Positions 8,901 through 17,838 of a stretch of 53,867 bases of DNA are shown here, piece by piece. The position numbers and the translations under genes were made by a program. Origin of the DNA: Algoriphagus boritolerans DSM 17298 = JCM 18970 (lineage in GTDB: Bacteria; Bacteroidota; Bacteroidia; Cytophagales; Cyclobacteriaceae); NCBI RefSeq assembly GCF_900108085.1, contig NZ_FNVR01000030.1:1-53867 (forward strand), written 5' to 3'. The first letter of the stretch is position 1, and each line of letters begins with the position of its first letter. The notes beneath the pieces were generated by a model. The model searched no databases. It saw only the letters and a program-made list of their open reading frames with translations, and had not been told where the DNA came from.

Positions 8901-8995
8901 AGGAGCGAGCATATCATGTCTTGGAAGAAATCAACGTTAGCCCTAACGTTTGGTATTTCACCAAGATCAGAAATAAAGAAAAAAACGAAGCGTAA
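5915..8995 (+). CDS. actB: ActB of alternative complex III (molybdopterin-oxidoreductase-like plus Fe-S domains)
   Basis: The 1026-aa protein has a Tat signal (R44-R45-D-F-L-K) ending in an LAAC lipobox at Cys63, so the mature protein is probably lipid-anchored on the periplasmic side. Residues of roughly 75-720 resemble the molybdopterin oxidoreductase fold, which in this family lacks molybdenum cofactor. The C-terminal part is a ferredoxin-like domain with Cys769/772/775/779, Cys836/839/844/848, Cys868/874/878 and Cys927/930/957/961. The three-Cys set (868/874/878) suggests the family's [3Fe-4S] cluster, beside three [4Fe-4S] clusters. It relays electrons from the quinol site in ActC toward ActA. 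Second gene of the act operon. Confidence 0.94.
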   Translation: MKENKKTYWKGLEQLSNDPEFVKHADGEFAELPKTLGEDGSASRRDFLKVMGFSLAAASLAACEAPIRKAIPYVNKPIDINPSIPNYYASTFASGGDYAAVVVKTREGRPIKIDGNELSPINKGKVNAIVEASVLSLYDKQRLAGPMIGGAAAEWAALDTEVKSKLASAGTVKIVANTILSPSTEKALQEFAAVFGGAELIMYDPISNYGIAKAAETYFGSSVIPSYHFDKAKTIVSFGADFLGTWISPIEFAGAYAKTRKISKEKPEMSRHYQFESNLSMTGANADYRTPIKASQSGLAVLALYNAIASKSGAATVNAPKVEVANLDKAATDLLASKGASLVVSGSNDPNVQIVINAINELLGNNGVTVDFANPVFFRRGNDERMNQFVTELKSGQVGGVVFYNCNPVYDHARGAEIAEGIGKAKVSISTNGTLDETSSLVQIVAPDHHFLESWNDFQPKQGHFSLSQPTISPLFNTRQAQESFLVWAGSTTTYYDYLQANWNATLFPLAGNGATFQEFWDQALYNGVVSVETTPSAVSAIGDASVAASTVAQTYKADNEGPELVIYSKVGIGNGTFANNPWLQEMPDPITKATWDNYLTVSQKWAADNGVTMYEENTQKASISVNGKSLVVPILVQPGQANGTFGLAIGYGRTKAGRVADGVGVNAYDLLDASKGFINFDITTGVEIAVTGDSYKIARTQTHQTFMGRENVIQESVLSAYQADASAGRYKPEIYKDGEFIKPSKLSLWKGHQYSQHHWGLAIDMNSCIGCGACTVACQVENNVAVVGKQEVLNRREMAWIRIDRYYSSDAPADDLSGMEVAAENPEVTFQPMMCQQCNNAPCETVCPVAATTHSSEGLNQMTYNRCIGTRYCANNCPYKVRRFNWFKYHDNKDFAGVNIAQNDDLGKMVLNPDVTVRVRGVMEKCSMCVQRIQAGKLTAKREKRTVQDGEINMACAVACPTDALVFGDMNDPNSKVSKLLKIEETTSALKEVGEERAYHVLEEINVSPNVWYFTKIRNKEKNEA

Positions 8996-9012
8996 TCATA
9001 ATTTTATAAACT

Positions 9013-10377
9013 ATGCAGGTTACTTCATCCGTACGCCAACCCTTAATTACCGGAGGTAAAACCTACCATGATGTGACACATGATGTGTCCCGTCAGGTAG
9101 AGGGAAAACCTTCCATGCTTTGGTTTTTGGCATTCCTCACCGCAGCAGGAGTTCTGGCACTTGGTTCTATCGCCCTCATCGCCACACTCTGGGAAGGGAT
9201 TGGTATGTGGGGTCTTAATAAGACTGTAGGCTGGGCTTGGGATATCACCAACTTTGTATGGTGGGTTGGTATCGGTCACGCCGGTACCTTGATCTCAGCG
9301 GTATTGTTGCTTTTCAGACAAAAGTGGAGAACATCTATCAACCGGGCAGCGGAGGCGATGACTATTTTCGCTGTAATCTGTGCCGCGATGTTCCCTGTGA
9401 TTCACATGGGTCGCCCTTGGTTGGGAGCCTATTGGGCACTTCCATTACCAAATACCTTCGGTTCACTTTGGGTTAACTTTAACTCCCCGCTTCTTTGGGA
9501 CGTTTTTGCGATCTCTACTTATTTCTCAGTCTCATTGGTATTCTGGTACATCGGATTGATTCCTGATTTTGCTACCATCAGAGACAGGGCAACAGGGTTA
9601 AGAAAAACCATTTACGGAGCATTATCATTCGGATGGGATGGCGCTGCCAAAACCTGGATGCGATATGAGTCAGTTTCCTTGATTTTGGCCGGTTTGGCTA
9701 CACCACTTGTACTTTCTGTACATACGATTGTATCCTTTGACTTCGCTACATCAGTGATACCGGGATGGCATACCACGATCTTCCCGCCCTACTTCGTTGC
9801 AGGTGCGATTTTCTCAGGTTTTGCCATGGTATTGACCCTGATGATCATCACCCGGAAAGTATTCAAACTGGAAGATTACATTACAATTGGGCACATTGAA
9901 TTGATGAATATTGTCATCATCATCACAGGTTCGATTGTAGGCATCGCTTACATCACAGAATTCTTCATCGCATGGTATTCAGGAGTCGAGGCTGAGCAAT
10001 ATGCCTTTATCAACCGAGCTACCGGACCTTACTGGTGGGCATATTGGTCGATGATGACGTGCAATGTAATTTCTCCTCAACTATTCTGGATCAAGAAAAT
10101 AAGAACATCCATCATTGCCACCTTCATTTTGTCTCTGGTGGTAAACATCGGAATGTGGTTTGAACGATTTGTGATTATCGTGACATCGCTTCACAGAGAT
10201 TACCTTCCTTCTTCCTGGGCGATGTTCTATCCAACTTGGGCTGACGTGGGAGTTTACCTTTTCACCTTTGGATTGTTCTTTACCCTGTTCTTCTTATTTG
10301 CGAAGTTCTTCCCGGTAATCAACATGGCTGAAGTAAAGTCTGTATTGAAATCTTCATCTGAAAAAGTGCATAAATAA
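9013..10377 (+). CDS. actC: ActC of alternative complex III (NrfD-like quinol-binding membrane subunit)
   Basis: The 454-aa integral membrane protein has about ten hydrophobic helices and the NrfD/PsrC pattern, including [14 protein letters not shown] and an early HMGRPW motif. In characterised alternative complex III the ActC subunit holds the menaquinol oxidation site facing ActB. The gene lies 17 bp after actB and 2 bp before actD, supporting co-transcription and co-assembly. There is no signal peptide; the first 40 residues are cytoplasmic in type. Length and order match other Bacteroidota act operons. Confidence 0.93.
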   Translation: MQVTSSVRQPLITGGKTYHDVTHDVSRQVEGKPSMLWFLAFLTAAGVLALGSIALIATLWEGIGMWGLNKTVGWAWDITNFVWWVGIGHAGTLISAVLLLFRQKWRTSINRAAEAMTIFAVICAAMFPVIHMGRPWLGAYWALPLPNTFGSLWVNFNSPLLWDVFAISTYFSVSLVFWYIGLIPDFATIRDRATGLRKTIYGALSFGWDGAAKTWMRYESVSLILAGLATPLVLSVHTIVSFDFATSVIPGWHTTIFPPYFVAGAIFSGFAMVLTLMIITRKVFKLEDYITIGHIELMNIVIIITGSIVGIAYITEFFIAWYSGVEAEQYAFINRATGPYWWAYWSMMTCNVISPQLFWIKKIRTSIIATFILSLVVNIGMWFERFVIIVTSLHRDYLPSSWAMFYPTWADVGVYLFTFGLFFTLFFLFAKFFPVINMAEVKSVLKSSSEKVHK

Positions 10378-10379
10378 TC

Positions 10380-10910
10380 ATGGAAAAAGACACACATTTT
10401 ATCTTGGGAGTGTACGACGATGAGGACGTATTGCTTCAGGCAGTAGAGAAAGTAAGAAGTACCGGTGTAAAAATTCATGAAGTATTTACTCCTTACCCTG
10501 TACATGGATTGGAGGATGTACTTGGATATAAGAGAAGCCGTCTTCCGATTGCCGCCTTCCTATTTGGAATTTTGGGAACATCCCTAGCGATGACCATGCA
10601 ATTCTACATGATGCGCTTCGACTGGCCAATGATCATCGGTGGTAAGGATTACGCTGCTTTCCCTGATTTTATTCCGGTAGGATTTGAAATGACAGTTCTC
10701 TTAGCTGCATTCGGGATGGTCGGTGTATTTATGATCAGCTCCAACCTGAAGCCTTGGGCTCAGCCTAGAATCTTTGATGAAAGATCCAGTGATGATAAGC
10801 ATATCATGGCGATCGATCTTGCGAATAACAGTACGATGGAAGAGGAAAAGATCAGAGAGATCCTTGCTTCATCCGGTGCTACTGAGATCAATAAAAAAAG
10901 TTTTGAATAG
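10380..10910 (+). CDS. actD: ActD of alternative complex III (DUF3341 membrane subunit)
   Basis: The 176-aa protein has an N-terminal soluble domain (ILGVYDDEDVLLQAVEKVR) followed by two transmembrane helices around residues 58-80 and 100-122 and a short C-terminal tail. This is the DUF3341/ActD layout. ActD is a structural subunit without cofactors that packs beside ActC. The gene follows actC by 2 bp and ends 13 bp before actE. Assignment rests on family layout and operon position. Confidence 0.9.
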   Translation: MEKDTHFILGVYDDEDVLLQAVEKVRSTGVKIHEVFTPYPVHGLEDVLGYKRSRLPIAAFLFGILGTSLAMTMQFYMMRFDWPMIIGGKDYAAFPDFIPVGFEMTVLLAAFGMVGVFMISSNLKPWAQPRIFDERSSDDKHIMAIDLANNSTMEEEKIREILASSGATEINKKSFE

Positions 10911-10923
10911 AAAATCCGGATAT

Positions 10924-11616
10924 ATGAACATTGCTAAAGCATTAATTTTCGGAGGTTCTGCATTGGCCCTATCAGTATTGGCAGGATGTAAAGCCGGTGG
11001 TGAAAACCAAGGGCTCGAATATGCACCTCAAATGTACCATTCAGTGGCCTATGAACCTTTGAGTCAGATCAAAGATGAATCCCAAGGCAGTTGGCTTTCT
11101 AACAGGGAAGACGGTAAAGGGGAGTTTTATAACTCAAATGAGCATAATCCTCACGGTATGAACATGAGAGAGCCTGTTGCAAACACGGTACCGAGAAATA
11201 AACAAGGTTACCTGCCATACAGACTGAAAGCTTTCGAATTGGAGCAAGCTGCTTTGATTGAAAATCCCGTGGAATCTTCGGATGAGGTACTGAAATCAGG
11301 AGAAGCCCTTTACTTGCAGTATTGCAACGCTTGTCATGGAAAAGGTGGCGAGGGTGATGGCAAAGCCGGTGAAGTAATCGGTGGTGTTGCCAACCTTAAA
11401 GGTGGAGCCTATGTAAACCTCCCTGAAGGTCATATCTTCCATGTCATCACCAAGGGAAAAGGAAGAATGGGCGCTCACGGCTCTCAGATTCCTGAAGAAA
11501 GCAGATGGAAAATCGTTCACTATGTTAAACAAGTTATCCAAGGTCAAACTTCAGCGGCTGTACCTGCAGCAGCAGTAGATTCAACTACGGTAGCACAAGT
11601 AACCCCAGCTAATTAA
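10924..11616 (+). CDS. actE: ActE of alternative complex III (monohaem cytochrome c lipoprotein)
   Basis: From ATG 10924 the protein is 230 aa and starts MNIAKALIFGGSALALSVLAGC, a signal peptide with a clear lipobox (Cys22). A longer in-frame reading begins inside actD and lacks a signal peptide, so it is rejected. The cytochrome domain has one CXXCH (C134-H138, YCNACHGKGG) and a GRMGAHG segment that may supply the distal Met. In alternative complex III ActE is the exposed monohaem cytochrome near ActA and a likely exit point for electrons. The Ala/Thr/Val-rich tail (about the last 25 residues) looks flexible. It ends 2 bp before actF. Confidence 0.92.
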   Translation: MNIAKALIFGGSALALSVLAGCKAGGENQGLEYAPQMYHSVAYEPLSQIKDESQGSWLSNREDGKGEFYNSNEHNPHGMNMREPVANTVPRNKQGYLPYRLKAFELEQAALIENPVESSDEVLKSGEALYLQYCNACHGKGGEGDGKAGEVIGGVANLKGGAYVNLPEGHIFHVITKGKGRMGAHGSQIPEESRWKIVHYVKQVIQGQTSAAVPAAAVDSTTVAQVTPAN

Positions 11617-11618
11617 TC

Positions 11619-12914
11619 ATGGCTCATCACAGCGAACAACATTACAACTTGGAGCAGCGGTTTGATTTTACTGCGGCTACAAAGAAGTCTATCATGACTG
11701 TATTGGTCATTGGTGCGATTCTTTTGGGAATTGGAATTATTCTGGGAATAACTGGAGGAGGCCACGAAGAAGCCGGCGAAGCAGGTGGACATGCTTTCCA
11801 TTGGTATGAGCGGCTTTATGCTAACCTATGGATCAATAACGTGTTTTTTACAGGAATTGCGATTGTAGGAGTTTTCTTTTTTGCCATTCAATTTGCAGCA
11901 CAGGCTGGTTGGTCGACACCCCTATTGAGAGTGATGCTTTCATTCGGCTACTGGCTCCCTTTTGCCGGATTACTAATGTTGGCGACTTTCTTCATAGCCA
12001 ATCACGACTTATTTCACTGGACTCATGCTTATCTTTTTGATAAAAACGATCCGCAGTATGACAGTATCATTGATGGAAAAGGAGCATTCTTTTTCTGGCC
12101 AATGGAAAAAGGAACTTTCCCAATCTTCTTTATTGTGAGAATGGTGCTGTTCTTCGGACTCTGGGTATTTTTCTTTAAAAAATTCCAGCAGATCAGTGAT
12201 CAGGAAGATCAATTGGGAGGAAATTCCCATTGGTTCAAAATGAGAAGCTGGTCAGCATTCTTCCTTATCTTCTTTGCGGTTTCTTCATCGATTTCTGCCT
12301 GGGATTGGGTGATGTCTATCGATACGCATTGGTTTTCAACCTTGTTTGGGTGGTATGTATTTGCATCCTGGTTTGTTTCAGGATTGGCTGCTATTACCCT
12401 GTTGACCATCTTCCTGAAAGGCAGAGGATACTTGGAAATGATCAACCAAAACCACATTCACGACATGGGTAAATTCGTGTTTGGTTTCTCTATTTTCTGG
12501 ACTTACCTCTGGTTTTCGCAGTTTTTGTTGATCTATTATGCCAACATACCTGAAGAATCAGTTTATTTCATTGAAAGACTGACCAGTGACGTGTATGGAC
12601 CGTTCATTTTCGTAAACATCGGTCTAAACTTCTTCCTTCCCTTCCTTGTTCTTATGACAAGAGATTCAAAACGGCATGGAGTCTTTTTGAAGCTTGTTTG
12701 TAGTATTCTTCTAGTTGGACACTGGATCGATTTCTTCCTGATGGTTCAGCCAGGTACTTTAGGGCACAATGGAGGTATTGGATTTATGGAAGTTGGAATG
12801 TTCCTGGTATTTGGTTCAGTGGTAGCGTTGGTTGTGTTAGGAGGTCTGGCTAAGAAAAACCTGATTGCCAAAAATCACCCGATGCTTGAGGAAAGCTATC
12901 ATCATCACATTTAA
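11619..12914 (+). CDS. actF: ActF of alternative complex III (quinone-binding-like membrane subunit)
   Basis: The 431-aa protein has about ten transmembrane helices after a short His-rich cytoplasmic start, with a His/Glu-rich loop near residues 48-62. ActF is a paralogue of the ActC fold and forms the second large membrane subunit of the complex. The C terminus ends ESYHHHI. The gene starts 2 bp after actE and is followed after 24 bp by oxidase subunit II, so complex III and the oxidase are encoded in one run. Family known; details of proton transfer not inferable here. Confidence 0.92.
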   Translation: MAHHSEQHYNLEQRFDFTAATKKSIMTVLVIGAILLGIGIILGITGGGHEEAGEAGGHAFHWYERLYANLWINNVFFTGIAIVGVFFFAIQFAAQAGWSTPLLRVMLSFGYWLPFAGLLMLATFFIANHDLFHWTHAYLFDKNDPQYDSIIDGKGAFFFWPMEKGTFPIFFIVRMVLFFGLWVFFFKKFQQISDQEDQLGGNSHWFKMRSWSAFFLIFFAVSSSISAWDWVMSIDTHWFSTLFGWYVFASWFVSGLAAITLLTIFLKGRGYLEMINQNHIHDMGKFVFGFSIFWTYLWFSQFLLIYYANIPEESVYFIERLTSDVYGPFIFVNIGLNFFLPFLVLMTRDSKRHGVFLKLVCSILLVGHWIDFFLMVQPGTLGHNGGIGFMEVGMFLVFGSVVALVVLGGLAKKNLIAKNHPMLEESYHHHI

Positions 12915-12938
12915 TTAATTATCCGAAAAAACTAAGAT

Positions 12939-13976
12939 ATGTACGGATTTCTGATTGGAGTAGGGGTTCTTCTGTTATTTTCCATCATTTGGATGGTATA
13001 CAGAATTCAAACTTTGGTTTCTGTTGTAAAGGGTTCTGATAAAAAGATCGCTTCGGGAAGTAATAAAGTTAATGCGATTCTATTTATCGTATTTCTTGTT
13101 GGTACCGGGATTTTGATGTTCTGGTATTCAATAAAAGAGTTTGATAACTATCAGTTGCCTGTGGCCTCTGAACACGGAGTCATTACTGATAAATTATTTT
13201 GGATTACAATGGCCGTTACAGGCGTTGTATTTCTCATTACCCATATTTTGCTTTTCGTATTTCCTTACAAATATCAATACAAGGAAAACAGGAAGGCTAC
13301 TTTCTACCCGGATAACAACAATCTTGAAATCATTTGGACTATTGTTCCAGGGGTGGTCTTGGCCGGATTGGTTATTTCAGGTTGGATGGCCTGGTCGGAT
13401 ATCACCGCACCCGCACCTGAGAAAGCTCACGTAGTAGAAATCATGGGCTATCAGTTTGCTTGGGAAGTGAGATATCCTGGGAAAGACAATGTCCTGGGAG
13501 ATTATGATTACAGACTCATCACAGCTTCAAACTCTCACGGAGTGGATTTTACCGATAAAAATTCCATCGATGATTTTCCTTCTCCAAAAGTGGTGATTCC
13601 TAAAGGAGAGCCGGTGCTGTTCAAAATCAGAGCTCGTGATGTTTTGCACTCTGTATTTGCTCCGCACATGCGATTGAAAATGGATGCTGTTCCCGGGATG
13701 CCAACCCGTTTTTGGTTTGTGCCTACCAAGACTACCGAGGAAATGAGAGCGGAATTGAAGGATCCGGAGTTTGAATATGAGATCGCCTGTACTGAAATAT
13801 GTGGGCGTGGGCACTTCTCTATGAAGAAGGTGATAGAAGTGGTAGAGCCTGAGGCTTACCAGAAGTGGTTGGTAGAACAGAAAACTTTCATTCAGAATAA
13901 TCCTGCTCTCGCAGAAGGATTGACACCTGAGATGAAAGAACTGGCAGAAATTCAAATTAGAGAAAGCAAAAAATAA
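12939..13976 (+). CDS. coxB: Cytochrome c oxidase subunit II (CuA subunit)
   Basis: The 345-aa protein has four hydrophobic segments near the N terminus (the first at 1-22, the last two forming the usual subunit II hairpin) and a C-terminal cupredoxin domain. CuA ligands are visible: Cys284, Glu286, Cys288, His292 and Met295 in CTEICGRGHFSM, plus a His in DVLHSVF. No cytochrome c domain is fused to it, so electrons must arrive from a separate haem protein such as ActE or the N-terminal haem of ActA (inference). The two extra N-terminal helices fit Bacteroidota forms. It lies 11 bp before subunit I. Confidence 0.94.
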   Translation: MYGFLIGVGVLLLFSIIWMVYRIQTLVSVVKGSDKKIASGSNKVNAILFIVFLVGTGILMFWYSIKEFDNYQLPVASEHGVITDKLFWITMAVTGVVFLITHILLFVFPYKYQYKENRKATFYPDNNNLEIIWTIVPGVVLAGLVISGWMAWSDITAPAPEKAHVVEIMGYQFAWEVRYPGKDNVLGDYDYRLITASNSHGVDFTDKNSIDDFPSPKVVIPKGEPVLFKIRARDVLHSVFAPHMRLKMDAVPGMPTRFWFVPTKTTEEMRAELKDPEFEYEIACTEICGRGHFSMKKVIEVVEPEAYQKWLVEQKTFIQNNPALAEGLTPEMKELAEIQIRESKK

Positions 13977-13987
13977 AATTATAAGTT

Positions 13988-15868
13988 ATGGCAACAGCAA
14001 CTGTAGCACATCATGACGAAACAGCTCACGAGCACCACGAGCATCATGATAATTTTATAACAAAATATATCTTCACTCAGGATCATAAGATGATTGGGAA
14101 GCAATTCCTGATCACAGGTATGTTCTGGGCGATAATTGGAGGGTTCCTTTCCATCTTGTTCAGACTTCAGCTGGGTTTTCCGGAAATGGATCTGAGTTTT
14201 CTCCGCCCACTGTTAGGTGGTTGGATAGATGAAGCTGGTAAGCTTGACCCTACCTTTTATCTTGCGCTCGTTACCATGCATGGTACTATCATGGTATTCT
14301 TTGTATTGACTGCAGGTTTGAGCGGTACATTCTCCAATTACCTGATACCGCTCCAGATTGGGGCCCGTGATATGGCTTCAGGATTTATGAACATGCTTTC
14401 TTACTGGTTCTTCTTTGTGTCCGGTGTGATTATGTTCATTTCCCTTTTCATCAAAACCGGTCCTGCCGGTGGTGGATGGGTAGTTTATCCTCCATTGTCT
14501 GCGCTTGAGCAAGCTATTCCAGGATCTGGTCTTGGAATGACCTTGTGGCTGATTGCCATGACCTTTTTCATTGCATCTTCCCTCCTTGGCGGTATCAACT
14601 ATATCACTACAGTTATCAATTTGCGAACCAAAGGGATGTCTTTTTCCAGACTTCCATTGACGATATGGGCTTTCTTCCTGACTGCAGTTATTGGCCTTCT
14701 TTCATTCCCTGTTTTGTTTGCTGCAGCATTATTGTTGGTTTTTGACAGAAGCTTTGGAACTTCATTCTACCTTTCTGATATCTATATCGGAGGTGAAGCG
14801 CTTCCAAATACAGGAGGTAGTCCGGTGCTTTACCAGCACTTATTCTGGTTCTTAGGTCACCCTGAAGTGTACATCGTATTGCTACCCGCCTTAGGTATTA
14901 CTTCGGAAGTAATCGCAACCAATTCCAGAAAGCCAATCTTTGGTTACAAGGCGATGATTATTTCAATGTTGGGTATTACCATCCTTTCATTTATTGTGTG
15001 GGCGCACCACATGTTTGTGTCAGGGATGAATCCATTCTTGGGATCAATCTTCATGTTCCTTACCCTGATCATTGCAGTGCCTTCCGCTGTAAAGGTTTTC
15101 AATTACCTGACTACGCTTTGGCGAGGTAATTTGATCTTTACCCCAGCCATGTTGTTTTCCATCGGTTTGGTGTCCTTTTTCATCTCTGGTGGATTGACAG
15201 GTATTTTCCTTGGAAATTCTGCAATTGATATTCAATTACACGATACCTATTTCGTTGTTGCCCACTTCCACTTGGTAATGGGTTCGGCATCCTTCTTTGG
15301 TCTGATGGCTGGTGTTTATCACTGGTTCCCTAAAATGTTTGGTAGAATGATGGATGCGAGACTGGGTTATGTGCACTTCTGGTTGACTTTTGTCGGGGTG
15401 TATCTGGTGTTCTTCCCAATGCACTACATTGGAATCGCAGGTTTCCCCAGAAGGTACTACAATTGGACCAACTTCGAGTTTACCAATATGTACACTGATT
15501 TGAACATGTTCGTATCGGTAGCGGCTATTATCACCTTTGCTGCACAGTTTATCTTCATCTTCAACTTCTTCTACAGTATGTACAGAGGAAGAAAAGCTAC
15601 CCTTAATCCTTGGAGATCAAATACATTGGAGTGGACTACTCCTTTGAAGCCTGGACATGGTAACTGGCCTGGAGAAATTCCAACAGTTTACAGATGGCCT
15701 TATGATTATTCTAAGCCAGGGGCTGCCGAGGATTTTATACCTCAAACCGTACCTCTTTCTGCTACCCCAGAGTCCAATCTTCCGCATGAGCAGGAAATGG
15801 TGAAACTCGAAATGGAAATCATGAAAGAAGAATCGGATGTATTGGTAGCAAATGAATCAAAGCACTGA
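13988..15868 (+). CDS. coxA: Cytochrome c oxidase subunit I
   Basis: The 626-aa, roughly 12-helix protein carries the haem-copper catalytic signatures: the HGTIMVFF helix II motif, H291-P-E293-V-Y295 (CuB ligand, D-channel Glu and the cross-linked Tyr of A1-type oxidases), the HH pair in WAHHMFVSGM, and HDTYFVVAHFH with the haem a and a3 ligands. It is the oxygen-reducing, proton-pumping subunit. The N terminus is His-rich. Its last 17 bp overlap the ctaA start, indicating translational coupling. Membership in an aa3-type oxidase is supported by ctaA and ctaB immediately downstream. Confidence 0.96.
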   Translation: MATATVAHHDETAHEHHEHHDNFITKYIFTQDHKMIGKQFLITGMFWAIIGGFLSILFRLQLGFPEMDLSFLRPLLGGWIDEAGKLDPTFYLALVTMHGTIMVFFVLTAGLSGTFSNYLIPLQIGARDMASGFMNMLSYWFFFVSGVIMFISLFIKTGPAGGGWVVYPPLSALEQAIPGSGLGMTLWLIAMTFFIASSLLGGINYITTVINLRTKGMSFSRLPLTIWAFFLTAVIGLLSFPVLFAAALLLVFDRSFGTSFYLSDIYIGGEALPNTGGSPVLYQHLFWFLGHPEVYIVLLPALGITSEVIATNSRKPIFGYKAMIISMLGITILSFIVWAHHMFVSGMNPFLGSIFMFLTLIIAVPSAVKVFNYLTTLWRGNLIFTPAMLFSIGLVSFFISGGLTGIFLGNSAIDIQLHDTYFVVAHFHLVMGSASFFGLMAGVYHWFPKMFGRMMDARLGYVHFWLTFVGVYLVFFPMHYIGIAGFPRRYYNWTNFEFTNMYTDLNMFVSVAAIITFAAQFIFIFNFFYSMYRGRKATLNPWRSNTLEWTTPLKPGHGNWPGEIPTVYRWPYDYSKPGAAEDFIPQTVPLSATPESNLPHEQEMVKLEMEIMKEESDVLVANESKH

Positions 15869-16928
15869 TAAAGCAGTAAGCAGCTTTCGCCGGGTTTCTA
15901 CACTCACGGTGATCGCTGTTTATTTTCTGATATTGGTCGGGGGTATAGTACGAAGTACAGGCTCAGGAATGGGTTGTCCCGATTGGCCAAAATGTTTTGG
16001 GAGTGTGATTCCGCCGACCAGCGTGGATCAGCTCCCAAAAAATTATCAGCAGATTTACCTTCAACAACGAATAGCTAAAAACGAAAGGTTTGTAGCCACA
16101 CTTGAAAAAATTGGATTTGTAGAAACAGCGAATCGAATAGCAAACGATAAATCAATCTTGATCGAGGAAGAATTCAACGCTACTAAAACGTGGATTGAAT
16201 ACATCAACCGACTGATTGGTGTTGTCATTGGATTGTTTATCCTGTTGACTGTCTGGAAATCTTTCAAGCTTTGGAAGGTGGATAAGTGGATACCTATCAA
16301 TGCGATGGTTTCATTGGTGCTTGTTTTGTTTACAGGTTGGATTGGTTCTATTGTAGTTTCCACTAATTTGTTAACCTGGATGATTACCTTTCACATGCTC
16401 CTTGCACTCGCCTTAGTTTGGTTACTGCTTTACATCAATCATCGGTCAGAAAGATTGCAATCCAGTCACAGTGTGAAATTGGATGTCCCCGAAAAAGTAC
16501 AGTGGGTATTAATTCTTGGGACGTTTCTGATGTTGATTCAGGTAGTTCTTGGTACGCAAGTGAGGGAGCAAATCGATCAAGTGGCAGCATCACTCGGAGA
16601 TATGCTTCGTGGTGAATGGGTGAAACGGTCTGGTATTATTTTCCTAATCCATCGCTCTTTCTCGTTAGTTCTCTTAGGTGTACATATTTTGTATTTCTTC
16701 TGGGCCTTTCGATATTCTGTCAGAAAATCTAAAGTAAATCTTTGGACTCAAGTCTTGATGTTGGTTCTTCTATTGGAAATAGGTTCAGGTATAGGTATGG
16801 CTTATTTCGGTATTCCGGCATTTCTTCAACCCATTCACTTATTATTGGGCTCTTTACTTTTGGGAATCCAGTTTATGTTGATTCTTCAATTGCGAGACCA
16901 TTTACAGTTTAAGTTAAACACAAATTAA
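15852..16928 (+). CDS. ctaA: Haem A synthase
   Basis: The 358-aa membrane protein starts with the CtaA/Cox15 helix I motif (GGIVRSTGSGMGCPDWPKCFG) with its paired Cys in the first extracytoplasmic loop, and has eight predicted helices. It oxidises the C8 methyl of haem O to the formyl group of haem A. An insertion of about 75 residues (45-115) sits between helices I and II, a loop that is long in Bacteroidota forms. The start lies within the last codons of coxA and ctaB begins 2 bp after the stop, so cofactor synthesis is coupled to oxidase production. Confidence 0.93.
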   Translation: MNQSTDKAVSSFRRVSTLTVIAVYFLILVGGIVRSTGSGMGCPDWPKCFGSVIPPTSVDQLPKNYQQIYLQQRIAKNERFVATLEKIGFVETANRIANDKSILIEEEFNATKTWIEYINRLIGVVIGLFILLTVWKSFKLWKVDKWIPINAMVSLVLVLFTGWIGSIVVSTNLLTWMITFHMLLALALVWLLLYINHRSERLQSSHSVKLDVPEKVQWVLILGTFLMLIQVVLGTQVREQIDQVAASLGDMLRGEWVKRSGIIFLIHRSFSLVLLGVHILYFFWAFRYSVRKSKVNLWTQVLMLVLLLEIGSGIGMAYFGIPAFLQPIHLLLGSLLLGIQFMLILQLRDHLQFKLNTN

Positions 16929-16929
16929 A

Positions 16930-17835
16930 ATGAGGACAGTTGACGTAACTGACCGTTCTATATCAGTCTTTATCTTTGAGCGAATAAAAGCTTATTCTGA
17001 TTTGATAAAGCTTAGGTTGTCCGCCTTAGTGACCTTCTCAGCTGTATTTGGCTATATTCTTGGTGATCGGGGCGTAAGTTTTGGTTGGGCGGGATTTCTT
17101 GGTTTAGCTTTAGGTGGGTTTCTAATTTCCGGAGCTTCCGGAGCGGCCAATGAAATCATGGAGCGTGACTTGGATAAGCTCATGAAGCGAACTCAAAACA
17201 GGCCGCTTCCGCTCAAAATCATTTCGCTTCAGGAAGCCTATTGGTTTACTTCTTTAGTAGCCATATTAGGGATTACGCTGCTTTGGATTTTCACCAATCC
17301 ATTGACTACTTGGCTGGGGATTCTCAGCATGATTTTGTATGTGTTTGTTTATACTCCATTGAAAAGAGTGGGTCCAGTTGCCGTTTTTGTAGGTGCTATT
17401 CCCGGTGCAATGCCTCCCTTATTAGGTTGGACAGCTGCTACAGGTTCTATTTCCTATGAAGCAATGATCATTTTTGGAATTCAATTTATCTGGCAGTTTC
17501 CTCATTTCTGGGCCATTGCTTGGGTAAGTGATGAAGATTACAAACGGGCCGGATTTAAACTTCTTCCAAGTGGAGGCGGGCAGGACTTGAATACTGCGAT
17601 TCAAATCATGATTTACACTTTGTTTTTGCTTCCGTTAGGATTGTTACCGAGTTACTTTGGGCTTACGGGATTGAATTCCGGAATCGTTGCGACTGTATGT
17701 GGTGTTTTGTTTCTCGCTCAGACTTTCTCATTGATGCGAGACTGCTCAAGAAAATCTGCTTTGAAAATTATGTTTGGCTCTTTTTTATACCTCCCAATTG
17801 TTCAGATAGCATACCTTCTTGATAAATTACCTTAA
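16930..17835 (+). CDS. ctaB: Protohaem IX farnesyltransferase (haem O synthase)
   Basis: The 301-aa UbiA-family membrane protein contains the prenyl-diphosphate-binding signature NEIMERDLDKLMKRTQNRP (Asn and paired Asp residues) and the second Asp-rich loop WVSDEDYKRAGFKLLP. It attaches farnesyl to haem B, giving haem O for CtaA encoded immediately upstream. About nine helices are visible. The gene ends 3 bp before the first subunit III gene. Confidence 0.94.
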   Translation: MRTVDVTDRSISVFIFERIKAYSDLIKLRLSALVTFSAVFGYILGDRGVSFGWAGFLGLALGGFLISGASGAANEIMERDLDKLMKRTQNRPLPLKIISLQEAYWFTSLVAILGITLLWIFTNPLTTWLGILSMILYVFVYTPLKRVGPVAVFVGAIPGAMPPLLGWTAATGSISYEAMIIFGIQFIWQFPHFWAIAWVSDEDYKRAGFKLLPSGGGQDLNTAIQIMIYTLFLLPLGLLPSYFGLTGLNSGIVATVCGVLFLAQTFSLMRDCSRKSALKIMFGSFLYLPIVQIAYLLDKLP

Positions 17836-17838
17836 GCC

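Noticed and set aside
5915..8995. Active molybdoenzyme
   Set aside because: The protein has the oxidoreductase fold, but the context is alternative complex III, whose ActB is known to lack the molybdenum cofactor.
10774..10923. Longer N-terminal reading of actE starting inside actD
   Set aside because: The extension overlaps actD out of frame and removes the clear lipoprotein signal that begins at 10924.
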